From CAWDDA01 sp963813345 (lineage in GTDB: Bacteria > Acidobacteriota > Blastocatellia > RBC074), in assembly GCA_963813345.1 (NCBI GenBank), contig CAWEYR010000031.1, positions 62,001 through 126,000 of the forward strand: a DNA stretch of 64,000 nt, in the 5' to 3' direction. The notes beneath the pieces are model-generated. The model searched no databases. It was not told the DNA's origin and saw only the letters and a list, made by a program, of their open reading frames with translations. Shown here one piece after another: positions 27,060 to 37,416 of this stretch. The position numbers and the translations under genes are program-made. Within the stretch, counting starts at the first letter, position 1. Every line of letters starts with the position of its first letter.

Positions 27060-29186
27060 TTACTTCGAACTTAATTCAACACCTGAGCGGCGTTCGTTGA
27101 ACATTCGACGCACTGTCTTGGCAATTTCCTGTGCCGCTATCAGTGGATGTCTCGCTTTGCGGTTGATTCCGCAGATAGCTGTTGTACACGAATGATCAAG
27201 ATCAATTGACCAGCGTGATTCACCCGCCTGATTGCGGCCAAATGTGAGATATGCTGAGAGTGAATTGAGGCCGGTTCCGGGTCGTTCTCCTATGAGATGG
27301 ACCACGGCATCGACGTCAAGAATCGCGCCGATGTGGTAACCAGCGCGCACACGTCCGTTCTGAACCACAATATTGACATCGCCAAGTGCGAGATTCTGTG
27401 CGGTCAGCCAGTGATGCAACGCCGGCATAAACTCGCGCAGGTTCTCGTTGACCGCATTCGCGTTGAGACCATCTGAGATAACTACCTGCACCTGGGGGCG
27501 CCGCGCCGCGTAAAGCGAGTGAATACGGCGGACATCTTCATCCGAGATGCATTCGCCCATTGCAGGATAGCAAAGATATTCTTCGCGCTCGGCTGCTCGT
27601 GTACGAACCTTCAAGTTGCGTTGCAAGACATCTGAGATCAGACCTTCGTCGAGCGAGGCATAAAGAGACTGTCTCGCATGATCGTAGATCGCCTTCATGC
27701 GCTTATCGGGCTGAATCTGAGGTCCGGCGGACGAATCATCGAGCCCAAGATCGAATCCTCGTTCCTGCAGTTTCGACAAACGGCGTGTAGCCTCTGCACT
27801 CAAAGCGTCGAGGCTTCGTTTGTCACCGCCCGCTTTCATATAAGTCGCATAAATGTTTGCCGTATCTCTGCGGCCGTTGGCTTTTCCGTTCTCATTCCAG
27901 AAGCCGAGCGAATCAAATCTCTGCTTCATCGGAGAAGCTATCTGCCTCTCGAACTGTCTACGAAGATGTGGGTGCTCGCGAAACGATGTAGTCATGTAGC
28001 CGAGCATCGGATCTGCATTTCCGGCGACAGCCATCAAATAGGCTGGTGCTGTTCGCTCGACGATCTCGGCAGTCAGACGCTCGAGCTCTGGCGGATCGAT
28101 GCCCATATGAAATGTCGAGCAGACATCCAGTCCCATGGTTATTCCGTGCAGCTTTGCCATGAACACATCTTCGTAGCAGGCCCGCCTTAGCTGATCGGCT
28201 GTTCGAAAGACCTCAGGACCAATAAAGCCGGCGACATCGTTCACAATCATCCACTTCTCCGGTTCGCCCGGAATGCTACACGATTCGCGAATCGCTCGCG
28301 CAAGTCCGTAGGATCGCGATTCGAGCGTCACCATATCGATACCTTCGGCCCCGCCATTGGTTACTTCCGAGCCCTGGCCAGTCTCGAAGTAGAGTCCATC
28401 GAATCCACGCGCCAGTTCGGTAATACCGTCGACATCAAGTCCGACCATGCCTGCAAGCGACGCTGATGTTCCTCCGAGACTTTGAAAACCTACGTCTACA
28501 CGAGTCCGTGCGCGCGCAGTTGTCTGTTTGACGATGTCAGAAAGAACCGAGTATCGCGTTGGAAGTTGAAGCCGCTCGACTACACGTCGCAACAGGTCTT
28601 CAAGCCGGACGATCGTATCTACATCGTCACTTGCAGGGTTGACGCCCAGAATCACGTCGCCGCAACCGTAACTCAACCCTTCAAGAACTGAAAACAGGAC
28701 TTCTTCGTCATCATCGCCCGGGCTGTTTGGCTGGATGCGCGATCCGAAGTGATAGCGGGAGCCGATTGCGATCTCGTTGCCAGGAAGCTCATTGAACAAC
28801 AACCGCGCGATTGACGAAAGCTCATCGTCGGTCATGAGCTTTGCGATCGCCGCAATAACTTCGCTCGATAGACCTCCGCGGTACCGCTCAATCCATGGCA
28901 ATGCGCTTCGATTGACAAGGATCGCTTTGACGCGTCCGATTGGAACGTTGGCGATCTCTTCTGCTCGATGACGTTCGATGGCTCGAGAATGTGTCCGCGA
29001 GAGCGCTTCGCTTACTGCGTCATCGATCAGTCTGGTCTTGTTGAGGTCACCGACAGTCAGCGATGAAAGTTTTTGCCGCGCCTCGCGCACAATCTTTTCA
29101 TCACGCGTTCCACCAAGCGGAAGATCGCCTTCCTTGAATGGATTCGAGAGGAGGAGGAGTTGTTTGAGTTCTTCTGGATTTGTCAC
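27060..29186 (-). CDS. eutBC: ethanolamine ammonia-lyase, EutB-EutC fused in one chain
   Basis: Adenosylcobalamin-dependent lyase converting ethanolamine to acetaldehyde and ammonia. Residues about 1-430 are the EutB (large, catalytic) part: YHFGSRIQPNSPGDD, LEGLSYGCGDVILGVNPASD, LYFETGQGSEVTNGGAEG, ESRSYGLARAI and FIGPEVF. From about 480 to the end is EutC (small): VQVVISDGLNANAVNENLRE, VVHLIGERPGTGLNSLSAYL, TTAICGINRKARHPL. Total 708 residues, close to the sum of the two usual chains, with no stop between them. The GTG at 29186 is the assigned start; plausible coding continues upstream (NERIAGFQRV) to a palindromic element, so the N-terminus is uncertain. No reactivase, permease or microcompartment genes are nearby. 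Confidence 0.88.
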   Translation of the reverse strand: MTNPEELKQLLLLSNPFKEGDLPLGGTRDEKIVREARQKLSSLTVGDLNKTRLIDDAVSEALSRTHSRAIERHRAEEIANVPIGRVKAILVNRSALPWIERYRGGLSSEVIAAIAKLMTDDELSSIARLLFNELPGNEIAIGSRYHFGSRIQPNSPGDDDEEVLFSVLEGLSYGCGDVILGVNPASDDVDTIVRLEDLLRRVVERLQLPTRYSVLSDIVKQTTARARTRVDVGFQSLGGTSASLAGMVGLDVDGITELARGFDGLYFETGQGSEVTNGGAEGIDMVTLESRSYGLARAIRESCSIPGEPEKWMIVNDVAGFIGPEVFRTADQLRRACYEDVFMAKLHGITMGLDVCSTFHMGIDPPELERLTAEIVERTAPAYLMAVAGNADPMLGYMTTSFREHPHLRRQFERQIASPMKQRFDSLGFWNENGKANGRRDTANIYATYMKAGGDKRSLDALSAEATRRLSKLQERGFDLGLDDSSAGPQIQPDKRMKAIYDHARQSLYASLDEGLISDVLQRNLKVRTRAAEREEYLCYPAMGECISDEDVRRIHSLYAARRPQVQVVISDGLNANAVNENLREFMPALHHWLTAQNLALGDVNIVVQNGRVRAGYHIGAILDVDAVVHLIGERPGTGLNSLSAYLTFGRNQAGESRWSIDLDHSCTTAICGINRKARHPLIAAQEIAKTVRRMFNERRSGVELSSK

Positions 29187-29221
29187 GACCCGTTGGAATC
29201 CGGCGATGCGTTCGTTTTGCA

Positions 29222-29260
29222 GCCTGGGAGCGCCAGCGCTCCCAGGTCGCAGGTACTACC
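29222..29260. repeat. short palindromic element, GTAC family
   Basis: Inverted repeat CCTGGGAGCGCCAGCGCTCC with the GTAC-type end GGTACTACC. It holds the TAG stop of the upstream Tat-exported gene and lies against the uncertain N-terminus of eutBC. Confidence 0.85.
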
Positions 29261-31007
29261 TGATAGTCAGTTTCTCCTGATATGGAGTATATCCGGTTAT
29301 GTACACACATTCTCCACCGGTCTTCAGATTCCCACGATGAGCTGAGTAAGAGGCTCCTTCCATGCTGAACCTCTCGTGATCTGCTCGACCCGGACCCACC
29401 TCGATCATATCCGTGCCAACTGTATAACGAGCAAGCGGACCGTCAATGAAGTACCCTTCAGCCTGCGCTTTGCGCACGCCTTCGAGCTTTCCACCCTTTC
29501 TGAAGCTCAGCTCGATAGTCACCGGCACACCTTTCGGACCGAGGATCGAGAAGTCGAGCTCGAAGACGCCGCCCTTCTCGGTAACCGTCACCTTCTGTTC
29601 GAGCGTTTTGACCTCGCTCATCTTGCGCTTAGGAAAGTTGAGCTTGCTCCAGAACCTGTCTTCAGCAGGTGTCAACGGATATTCGCCGCGCGCGTTGCGA
29701 TCGCCTGAGGGCAACGGCTGATAGTAGGGTACTTCGAGACGCTGGTCGAGCATGTATTGATTCCCCTTCACCAGCAAGCCCGCGCTCCTGAAGAAACCCT
29801 TGCTGAAAAAGGTGGCGCCCATCCGCACCGATTCGAGAATCGCCTGCCCTTTTCGAAAGTTGAAGAATGTCGGATTGCTTGCCAGACCCGAAGCTACCCC
29901 CATCGGCCAGTCCGATCCTCCATAGATAGTTGCGCTCACGTTTCCTCGACGAACGCGCGCGAGCGAGGTCACAGGAAAGAATTTCGCATAGTCAGTCGGA
30001 AGAGGTTCGCTCTCCGGGAGCTTGCCGCGCAGAGTCGGGTCTTCGAGGAAGTGAATCAGCGCGCCGACAAGCCCGGCTTTTTCGACTCCCATGTCTTCGA
30101 TCATGCGAGCCATAGCTGCAAACCGCCGGTTGCTATCCTTGATCGCGAGATACCGGTATTCGAGATAGTAACCGGTCACCGGTCGCGTCATGTACTGGTC
30201 CTGCCGCCTCGATCCTACAGTCTCGATCTCGCCGTCGGGATGCGTGTAGTAGATGTTCATTTCGAGATTGCGGCGAACCGGATCAAGGAGCGCCGGACGG
30301 TTGAGAAGCCTCGCAACACCAAGCAGTCCATAGTCGCTGACCCTCGAATATATGCCGGTGCTTCGCTCGCAGTACTGGCCGTCACTGTCGATGTCGATAC
30401 CTTCACCGAGCCAGTCATCGATTCGGCGGACGTATTTCGGATTCGGAAGAATCGCGTTCGTTCGGGCGAGTGCGTTGCAAACAACCCATCGATGATTCGG
30501 CGTATGAACGCCACCCGTTGAAAGCGCTTCTCCGGCTGCGAGCAGGAACTTCTGAACATTCTCCCTGACTCGAGCAATCAGCGGTGAATCGTTGCGCTTG
30601 GCGACTGCAAGCGCGGTTGCCAGCACCTCGACTACAAACCCGGTGTCGGGTGGCGACTGTAGATTTCCTGAATCGATAGTTCCGTCTGGATACTGTGCTT
30701 CAAGCAAAACGCGCGAAGCATTTTCCATCGGAGCCACGAGCGACTGCGATTTGTGATGAGCCGATTCGGGCGCGCAGAATGCCGCGATCAAGCCCTCAAG
30801 GTCGCCCGCGATGCGGCGAATCGAGCCGCGTCGCGGATCGGCATTCGAGGCAGCTGAAATAAGAGCTGCAACGCGAGCATCATTCGCTTTCACCAGCGCA
30901 AGATAGACATCACCCTGGATAGGCTCTGACTTTACTGATGTTGCAACCGCAGCGCCTCCGATGATACCAACGGACGCACGAAGCATCGTTCGACGTGTAA
31001 TGCCCAT
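29256..31007 (-). CDS. Tat-exported protein, possibly polysaccharide-lyase-like
   Basis: 583 residues. The twin-arginine leader (ITRRTMLRASVGIIGGAAVA) predicts folded export. The first 350 residues look like an alpha/alpha toroid (TPNHRWVVCNALARTNAILP, QYCERSTGIYSRVSDYGLLG); the last 200 look like a beta-sandwich, the layout seen in heparinase II/III-like lyases. His, Arg and Tyr in NHRW, ERSTGIYSRV and QYMTRPVTGYYLEYRY could be active-site residues. This is pattern-based inference. Start chosen at MGITRR because CAGAGGAGACGT just before it is a good ribosome binding site. The TAG stop is inside a palindromic element. It shares strand with eutBC but no functional link is evident. Confidence 0.6.
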   Translation of the reverse strand: MGITRRTMLRASVGIIGGAAVATSVKSEPIQGDVYLALVKANDARVAALISAASNADPRRGSIRRIAGDLEGLIAAFCAPESAHHKSQSLVAPMENASRVLLEAQYPDGTIDSGNLQSPPDTGFVVEVLATALAVAKRNDSPLIARVRENVQKFLLAAGEALSTGGVHTPNHRWVVCNALARTNAILPNPKYVRRIDDWLGEGIDIDSDGQYCERSTGIYSRVSDYGLLGVARLLNRPALLDPVRRNLEMNIYYTHPDGEIETVGSRRQDQYMTRPVTGYYLEYRYLAIKDSNRRFAAMARMIEDMGVEKAGLVGALIHFLEDPTLRGKLPESEPLPTDYAKFFPVTSLARVRRGNVSATIYGGSDWPMGVASGLASNPTFFNFRKGQAILESVRMGATFFSKGFFRSAGLLVKGNQYMLDQRLEVPYYQPLPSGDRNARGEYPLTPAEDRFWSKLNFPKRKMSEVKTLEQKVTVTEKGGVFELDFSILGPKGVPVTIELSFRKGGKLEGVRKAQAEGYFIDGPLARYTVGTDMIEVGPGRADHERFSMEGASYSAHRGNLKTGGECVYITGYTPYQEKLTIR

Positions 31008-31022
31008 ACGTCTCCTCTGTTT

Positions 31023-31068
31023 GGAGTTCAAACTTTAGTTTGCTCGTGCAAGCTGAAGCTTGAACTCC
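31023..31068. repeat. GAGTTCAAGCTT-type inverted repeat
   Basis: GGAGTTCAAACTTTAGTTTG is mirrored by CAAGCTGAAGCTTGAACTCC across a short loop. It lies between the end of TonB receptor 1 and the start of the Tat-exported gene. Confidence 0.9.
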
Positions 31069-31085
31069 GTACTCAGAATTCCTAT

Positions 31086-34000
31086 TCAGAACTCCGCCCG
31101 TAGCGCGAACTGGATTGTGCGCGGCGCATTTCCCGGCGCGGTTCCCGTCACTCGGCCAAAGGCGTTGTTTCCGAACGTCGTGTTCGCCCTCCCGAATTGC
31201 ACGCGGTTGAAAGCGTTGTACATTTCAGCCCGGAACTGTATCCGCAACTGCTCCCAGGGCCGGAAGTTCTTCGCAAGTGAAAGGTCCCAGTTATTGACGG
31301 AACTGTAACGGATTTCGTCGACGAAGCGCGGCGTATTGCCGTATGTAAACGGAGCCGGCTGTTCGAACGCATCCGTATTGAACCAGCGGTCAATGGTGCG
31401 ATTGTCAGCAGTCAGCGTTGCACCCGATTTGATGTTTGGGAACTGCCACGACGTGAACGAGAAGACGTTGTCAGGTGCCTGAAAGAGCAGCGGCAGTCCC
31501 GAATCGATCTTGAAGATCGCATTCATCTGCCAGCCGCCAATTACTGCATCCAGCGCCGGATGCATATCTCCGCCGAAGCGTCTCTTTCTGCCAACGGGAA
31601 GTTCGTAGACATAAGTTACTGCAAGACTGTGCGGAACATCGTGAGCGCTCACTGAACGCTCAGCGTCGAGATTGTAGATGTTTCTCGCACGGTCGTTAAC
31701 CTCCCAGCCTTGATTCTCGGAGGAGTTGTCGAGCGCCTGCGAGTACTGGTACGAGGCGGAAAGTGAAAGCCCTTCGGTGAACCGCCGGGCCACCCTGACG
31801 ACAAACGCGTTGAAGCTTGATGACGCTCCAGGCATGTCGAGGATGTTAACGTTGAGGAACTGTGGATATGGCCTTAGCAGCTGCCGCCTCTCGACGGTTG
31901 CTGCAGCCAGGGGCCCGCTTGTGATTATTCCGCGAAATGGATTCGGCACCTGCTGGCGCAACGCGCTGCCGAGTGCGAGATCGGAATCACGTACCTGATT
32001 GAGATTCAGCCCCGCGTAAAAGTCGTTATAGCCGAACGAGAGCTTCCGGCCATTTGTCCCCGAATAAGCAAGCTCGAGCAGCGTGTTGCGCGCGATCTCA
32101 TACTGAAAATCGACGCTGTACTGCTGCACATACGGTGTTGGCCGTTCACGCTGAAATGTTGTTACCGATCTGGCCAACCGAGGAAGCGAGGCCCGGAGCG
32201 CTTCCAAGCGGTTCAATCAGGCCCGTTGGAAACGGATTGCGCAAAGGATTGTTGATCGTCCTCTCGCTGTCGAGCGTTGAGAGCCATGGCGTGTCGGTCG
32301 AGAAACCCGTGTTCCCGATCGGACCTACGTTGACGGTGGGCTGGAAATAGATACCGTAGCCCGCGCGGACGACCATCTTCTCCGTCAGCTTGTAAGCGAT
32401 TCCCAGACGTGGCGCGATATTGTTGTAAGGCGTGTCCCACTGGAACGGCTCGTCTTCACTGACAAATACCAGGCCTCCTTTGAGTCCCGGAATGCCGGAA
32501 GCCTGTGCCAGCGGACTTGGTGCCTCGAAGTCGAACCAGTTGAAACGATTGTGACGCTCGGTGCGCGCCTTTTGAATCTCATAACGCACACCCGTGTTGA
32601 GTGTCAGCCGCGGAGTCACATTCCACGCATCCTGGATATACCAGGAGTGGTATGCCTGGTCCGAGTAGTTGCGTGCATTGCGCGGCGCATTCCCGCTCGT
32701 GCCCGCTCCCATAAGCATCGAGGCCACCGAATTGCCCGAGGTGATGTTACCGCGTACATCCGGGTCCGGACCTGATGTAAAGAAGCGATTGAAGGTGAAC
32801 TGCGCTGAAAGTGTTTCGGTCAATCCGAGCAGATAGTGCTCGAGTGAATAGCCGAACTTCAGTGAATGATTCGTGAGCTGCTTGCTCGCATTCAACTGAA
32901 CGCTCCAGGTCGAGCGCGCGGCAACCGAATGGCGGTTCTCACCGATCCGAACATAATCGGTGATCGAGAAGCTCGGGGGCGTATCGATATCGAATTGCTG
33001 AACCTGAGCAGCAGGAAGCCCAAGCGTCGATGCGTCGAAGCCGAGACCCTTCGAGAGATTCGACTCGGTCCACTTACCTCCGCCCAGCTGAAGGTTGACA
33101 ATCATTGTCGGACTGAGCGTGAACGTATTTCCGATCGATACCGTCCACCGGGGATTGATAGCATCGCGGCTAGTCTCAGCAGCCACAGGCCAAAGGGTCG
33201 CCGGAATTCCTTCCTGCGATGCCTTTGTGAATCGGCCAAACACTGTGTAGCGGTCAGTGGCTACCCAGTCGACGCGCGTGTCGTAGCGGTTGTTGTTGGT
33301 AACGTTCGAACCAACCGCAATGTAGTTATCGAGCAGCGAAGGGCCTCTTCCCGCTTGGTTGGTCGGAGGCAGCAACTTGAGGGCATTGACTGCTACCGGG
33401 TCGAGCTGACTCGCGGGTATCTGGTTATTGAGAAATGGCTCACGAATGAACTTGCCCGGGTTATTAGGATCGGGTTTGGTCGTTCGCGGATCGTATATGA
33501 TTGCGCGAGTACCATTCGCATTGAATGTCTGCGAGAAATCGCCGTTGCGCTCGCGCTCGGTCGGGAGCGTCGAGATTCTCGTAGTTGGTGACGCTTCACG
33601 CAGTGCCTCGAAGCCGAAAAAGCCAAATACTTTGCGGCTTTTCCAAATCGGGCCGCCGATGGTACCGCCGAATTGATTGCGCTTGAACTCTGACTTGCCA
33701 ACATTCGCCCGGTTGTTGAAAAAACTGTTCGCATCGAGATTGTCGTTTCGCAGGTATTCGAACGCCGTGCCGTGAAACTCCGTCGTCCCGCTCTTGGTGG
33801 TCAGATTGATCACTGCACCGGCCGTGCGTCCGTATTGCGCATCGTAGACGTTCCGGTTGATCTGGAACTCGCTCACCGCATCAACACCGGGCGACGCAAT
33901 CAAGCCTCCCCAGTCACCTGCAACCACAGGGATGCCATCGATCAGAATGCGCACCGATTCGTCGCGGCCGCCATTGATCGAGAAGCGATTGTGATTCTGG

Positions 34001-34530
34001 TCAGTCGTCGAACCTGAGACGCCCGTGCGCGGCGCGACGGCGCCCGCCTGAGTGTGAAAGAGGGCGAACGGGTTGCGGGCTACCACAGGAAGTTCGCGCA
34101 CTTCGCGCGTGTCGAGCGTCACTGATTGGTTGGCGGTTTGCGTGTCAATAACCTGGCCACCTGCGGACACTTCGATGGTTTCGGAAGCGATGCCGGCAGT
34201 CATCGAGACGTTCGCCTCGACCGTCTGGTTGGCAAGCAGTTGAATTCCGCTGCGCAGGTATTCGCGGAAGCCCGTTTGCGCTACTCGCAGCGTGTAGGAG
34301 GATGGATGCAGTTGCGTGAATGTAAAACGACCCTCGGAGTTGGCTTTCAGCGACCGCGTCTCGCCTGTCGCTGTGTTGGTAAGTGTCAGTTCGGCGCCGG
34401 GAATTACAGCGCCTGCCTGGTCGCTGACTACGCCTGTGAGCGTGCTCGTAAATGTCTGAGCAGATACATTGGCTGCGAGGACTACACCAAGGATCACTGA
34501 AAGGATCAAAAGCCTATTCGTCCGTTTCAT
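31086..34530 (-). CDS. TonB-dependent receptor 1 (Oar-like, carboxypeptidase-regulatory domain)
   Basis: About 1147-residue outer-membrane protein. After a signal peptide (LLILSVILGVVLAANVSAQ) comes a carboxypeptidase-regulatory-like beta domain (STLTGVVSDQAGAVIPGAEL), a plug-like region (VRELPVVARNPFALFHTQAG, FSINGGRDESVRILIDGIPV, YDAQYGRTAGAVINLTTKSG), then a large beta-barrel ending FALRAEF with a terminal Phe as usual for outer-membrane barrels. This architecture is expanded in Acidobacteria, and ligands are seldom known. AAAGGAGGAG precedes the ATG at 34530. One frame break near 32165 is repaired by removing an A (GNNFQRERPTPYVQQYS). Divergent from the CRTAC1/TPR pair. Confidence 0.88.
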
Positions 34531-34587
34531 ATACTCCTCCTTTTCCTGGTTGGGTAGCGCCTTGCCGGGGCACAATTGATGCGGATA

Positions 34588-34690
34588 GTGTACGTTGTAC
34601 CGCCTTCAGGCGGAAGCACTGTTTCGAGTTCAAGCTTGAGCTTGCTCTTTACCCGCGCACTGCGAGGAGCAAGCTAAAGCTTGAACCCCA
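34588..34690. repeat. half GTAC element next to a GAGTTCAAGCTT inverted repeat
   Basis: 34588-34616 is a GTAC-family arm (GTGTACGTTGTACCGCCTTC). 34625-34690 is an inverted repeat of the CAAGCTTGAGCTTGCTC / GAGCAAGCTAAAGCTTGAAC type. Together they fill the divergent gap before the CRTAC1 gene. Confidence 0.85.
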
Positions 34691-34703
34691 TGCGAGGACT
34701 CCT

Positions 34704-36324
34704 ATGTTTCGATTGATCATAATCATCATCCTTGTTGCGGTTGCGTCAATCGCTCGTGAAGGCTCGACGCAGATCAGATTCGCTGATGTCTCCGAAAAGT
34801 CCGGGCTGCGTCTTGAGCGCATTGTATCGAGCGAGAAGAGGTATCTCATCGAGACCATGGGTGGTGGCGTCGCGTTCATCGATTACGACGGAGACGGCCG
34901 CCTTGATGTCTACCTGACAAACAATCCATCTGTTGCGTCATTTCGAGAAGGCAAACTTCCTTCCAACCGACTTTATCGCAATCTGGGAGACGGAACGTTT
35001 ACTGATGTCACCCAGAAGGCGGGCGTAGGATTTCGCGGGTGGTCGTTTGGCGTCAGCGTTGCTGACTACGACAGCGACCAACATCCTGACATCTACTTAA
35101 CGAATTTCGGACCCAATATTCTCTATCATAATAATGGTGATGGCACGTTCACTGACGTGACTGCGAAGGCAGGTGTTGGAGACGCCAGATGGTCAGCATC
35201 GAGTGGCTGGGCTGACTTTGATCGCGATGGTGACCTCGATCTCTTTGTAACCAACTATGTCGACTACGATCTCGACAAGCTGCCGGAGTTCGGGAAGGGA
35301 AGATACTGCATTTATCGTTCGCTTGAGGTTCTTTGCGGACCGCGTGGGATGCGAGGCGCTGGTGATACGCTTTACCGGAACAACGGAAACGGAACTTTCA
35401 CGGACGTGTCGCGCAAGGCGGGCGTTGACGATGCGAATGGAGCCTACGGCCTGGGCGTTGCGTGGGCTGATCTCGATGACGACGGAGATCAGGATCTGTT
35501 TGTTGCCAATGACACGCAGGCAAATTATCTCTACATCAACCAGGGTGATGGGACTTTTCGCGAAGCCGGTCTGCTCTCCGGTGCCGCCCTCGATCAAAAC
35601 GGAAAGGCGCGTGCAGGAATGGGTATCGCCGTGGGTGACTATGATCGTGATGGACGGCTTGACCTCGGCGTAACGAACTTTTCAGAGGAAGGATACGCAC
35701 TGTTTCGGAATCTTGGCCGCGGAGAGTTTATCGACAATGCAGTTGCAGCCGGCATCGTGCCCGCGAGTCTGCCTTATCTTGGATGGGGGATGTTCTTCGC
35801 TGATTTTGACCAGGACGGATGGCTCGACCTCTTTGCAGCGAATGGTCACGTCTATCCACAGGTGGATCGCGGCCAAACAGGATCGCGTTACCATGAAAGA
35901 TGTCTCGTTCTTCGAAACCTGGGAAATGGCCGTTTCGCGGAAGAGAAGCCAGACCCGGCAAGCTGGATTGAATGTTGCTCGTGCTCATCGAGGCGCGGCG
36001 CTGGGGGACTTCGATAGTGACGGCGACCAGGACGTGCTAGTCATGGACCTCGACGGAGGGCCGGTGCTCTATGAGAATCGCAGTGCAGGTCAGGGTAGTT
36101 ATCTGCGCGTGAAAGCTCCGATTGGATCACGAATCACAATTGAAGCGGGTTCTATGAGGCTGATTGATGAAGTGCGCGCTTCGGGAAGTTATCAATCGGC
36201 ATCTGAGCAGGTCGCGCATTTTGGGCTCGGCAGTGTACAGAGCGTGGATCGTGTGACCGTGCGATTTCCTGATGGAAAGACAAAGACGTTCAACGGAATA
36301 AAAGCGAACCAGACCATTAAGTAG
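34704..36324 (+). CDS. CRTAC1-family protein (FG-GAP/VCBS repeats plus ASPIC/UnbV domain)
   Basis: About 539 residues, with a hydrophobic leader (LIIIIILVAVASIA). Repeated blades carry calcium-type loops: DYDGDGRLDVYLTN, ADYDSDQHPDIYLTN, ADFDRDGDLDLFVTNYVDYD, ADLDDDGDQDLFVAND, GDYDRDGRLDLGVTN and DFDQDGWLDLFAANGHVYPQ, forming a propeller. The C-terminal UnbV/ASPIC domain ends with VAHFGLGSVQSVDRVTVRFP. One frame break near 35960 is repaired by removing a T (PASGLNVARAHRGAALGDFD). A TPR gene starts seven bases after the stop; the CRTAC1-TPR pairing recurs in Acidobacteria. Likely extracytoplasmic binding role, partner unknown. Confidence 0.85.
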
Positions 36325-36331
36325 TGCAGTT

Positions 36332-37405
36332 ATGGTGTTCCGATCGTCAGCAATTGCAGTCTTCGCGATTATCCTCGTGTTCCCCCAGCCTCAGTCCATT
36401 CAGTCACTGTATCAAAAGGCGCGAGACGCGGAGGCATGGAAGAAGTATGCCGAAGCTGCCAGCTTTTATGAACAGATACTCAAGCTTGATCCGCAACTTC
36501 ACCCGATGCGAGCGAATCTCGGCTTGATGCGATACTTGAGTGGAGATTATAGCCGGGCTGCTGAAGAACTTCGGCGAGCACTTTCAGGTGATGCAAGCCT
36601 GCATTCGGCTCAGCTCTTCCTGGCGCTGAGTCTTCTTGAGCTTGGGAAAGCACCCGAGGCAGTGCCTCTCCTCGAGAGAGCTACTCGTGCAAGACCACAG
36701 GAAGCGCCGGTGCGTTTTCATCTGGCCCGGGCGTACTTCCTTGCTGACCGCCCGCAGGACGCGCTTGTTCTGCTCGAGGAGTTGCGAAAGCAGCAGCCCG
36801 CCGATCCCGAAACGCTTTACCTTCTTGGCCGCGTGCATCAACGGCTGTCAGTAGTCGCATACGAAGAGCTCAAGCGTAAGAATCCGGAGAACTATCGCAT
36901 TTACCAGTTGCTTGGAGAGAACTACGAGCTCCAGGGATTGGCGGGGCCGGCGATCGTTAATTACAAGCTGGCGCTCGAGCGAAATCCACGGGCCGCAGGC
37001 ATCAATGTAAGACTCGGCGATCTCTACCGGTCATCGGGTGAATCGACAAAAGCGCTTGAATGCTATCGACGCGAGCTCGAGCTTAATGCGGGTGACGCAG
37101 GTGCGATGTGGCGAGCAGGGGCAGTCCTGCTGGAAGGTGGAGACGCGGTGGGCGCGGCGACGTATCTGGAACGTGCCGTCAAAGGCAATCCTGATCTTGC
37201 TCCGGCGCGCGAATACTATGGCCGTTTGCTAATCGAAAGGAATCAGGTGGAGGGAGCAATCGAGCAACTGCGGCTTGCAGTTAAACTCGATCCAGAGTCT
37301 TCAGGCGGATGGTTCCAGTTGGCCCGCGCATATCAGAAGGCGGGGCGGCAGGCAGAAGCGCAGGAAGCGCTCAAGAGTTACGAGAGGTTGAAGCCGAACA
37401 AATGA
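36332..37405 (+). CDS. exported TPR-repeat protein, partner of CRTAC1
   Basis: 357 residues with a short N-terminal hydrophobic leader (SSAIAVFAIILVFPQP), then uninterrupted tetratricopeptide repeats to the end (AAEELRRALSGDASLHSAQL, EAPVRFHLARAYFLADRPQD, NYKLALERNPRAAGINVRLG, AIEQLRLAVKLDPESSGGWF). No catalytic domain. It begins seven bases after the CRTAC1 gene, so they are co-transcribed. Probably a periplasmic scaffold. Confidence 0.85.
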   Translation: MVFRSSAIAVFAIILVFPQPQSIQSLYQKARDAEAWKKYAEAASFYEQILKLDPQLHPMRANLGLMRYLSGDYSRAAEELRRALSGDASLHSAQLFLALSLLELGKAPEAVPLLERATRARPQEAPVRFHLARAYFLADRPQDALVLLEELRKQQPADPETLYLLGRVHQRLSVVAYEELKRKNPENYRIYQLLGENYELQGLAGPAIVNYKLALERNPRAAGINVRLGDLYRSSGESTKALECYRRELELNAGDAGAMWRAGAVLLEGGDAVGAATYLERAVKGNPDLAPAREYYGRLLIERNQVEGAIEQLRLAVKLDPESSGGWFQLARAYQKAGRQAEAQEALKSYERLKPNK

Positions 37406-37416
37406 CGCAGTCCACT

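Noticed and set aside
27060..29186. Ethanolamine microcompartment locus
   Set aside because: No shell protein, reactivase or aldehyde dehydrogenase genes flank the fused lyase.
29376..30521. Long plus-strand open frames opposite the Tat-exported gene
   Set aside because: They are antisense shadows of a clearly coding minus-strand gene and show no domain or ribosome binding site.
32866..33591. 241-codon plus-strand frame inside TonB receptor 1
   Set aside because: Antisense to the receptor; composition is that of reverse-translated barrel sequence.
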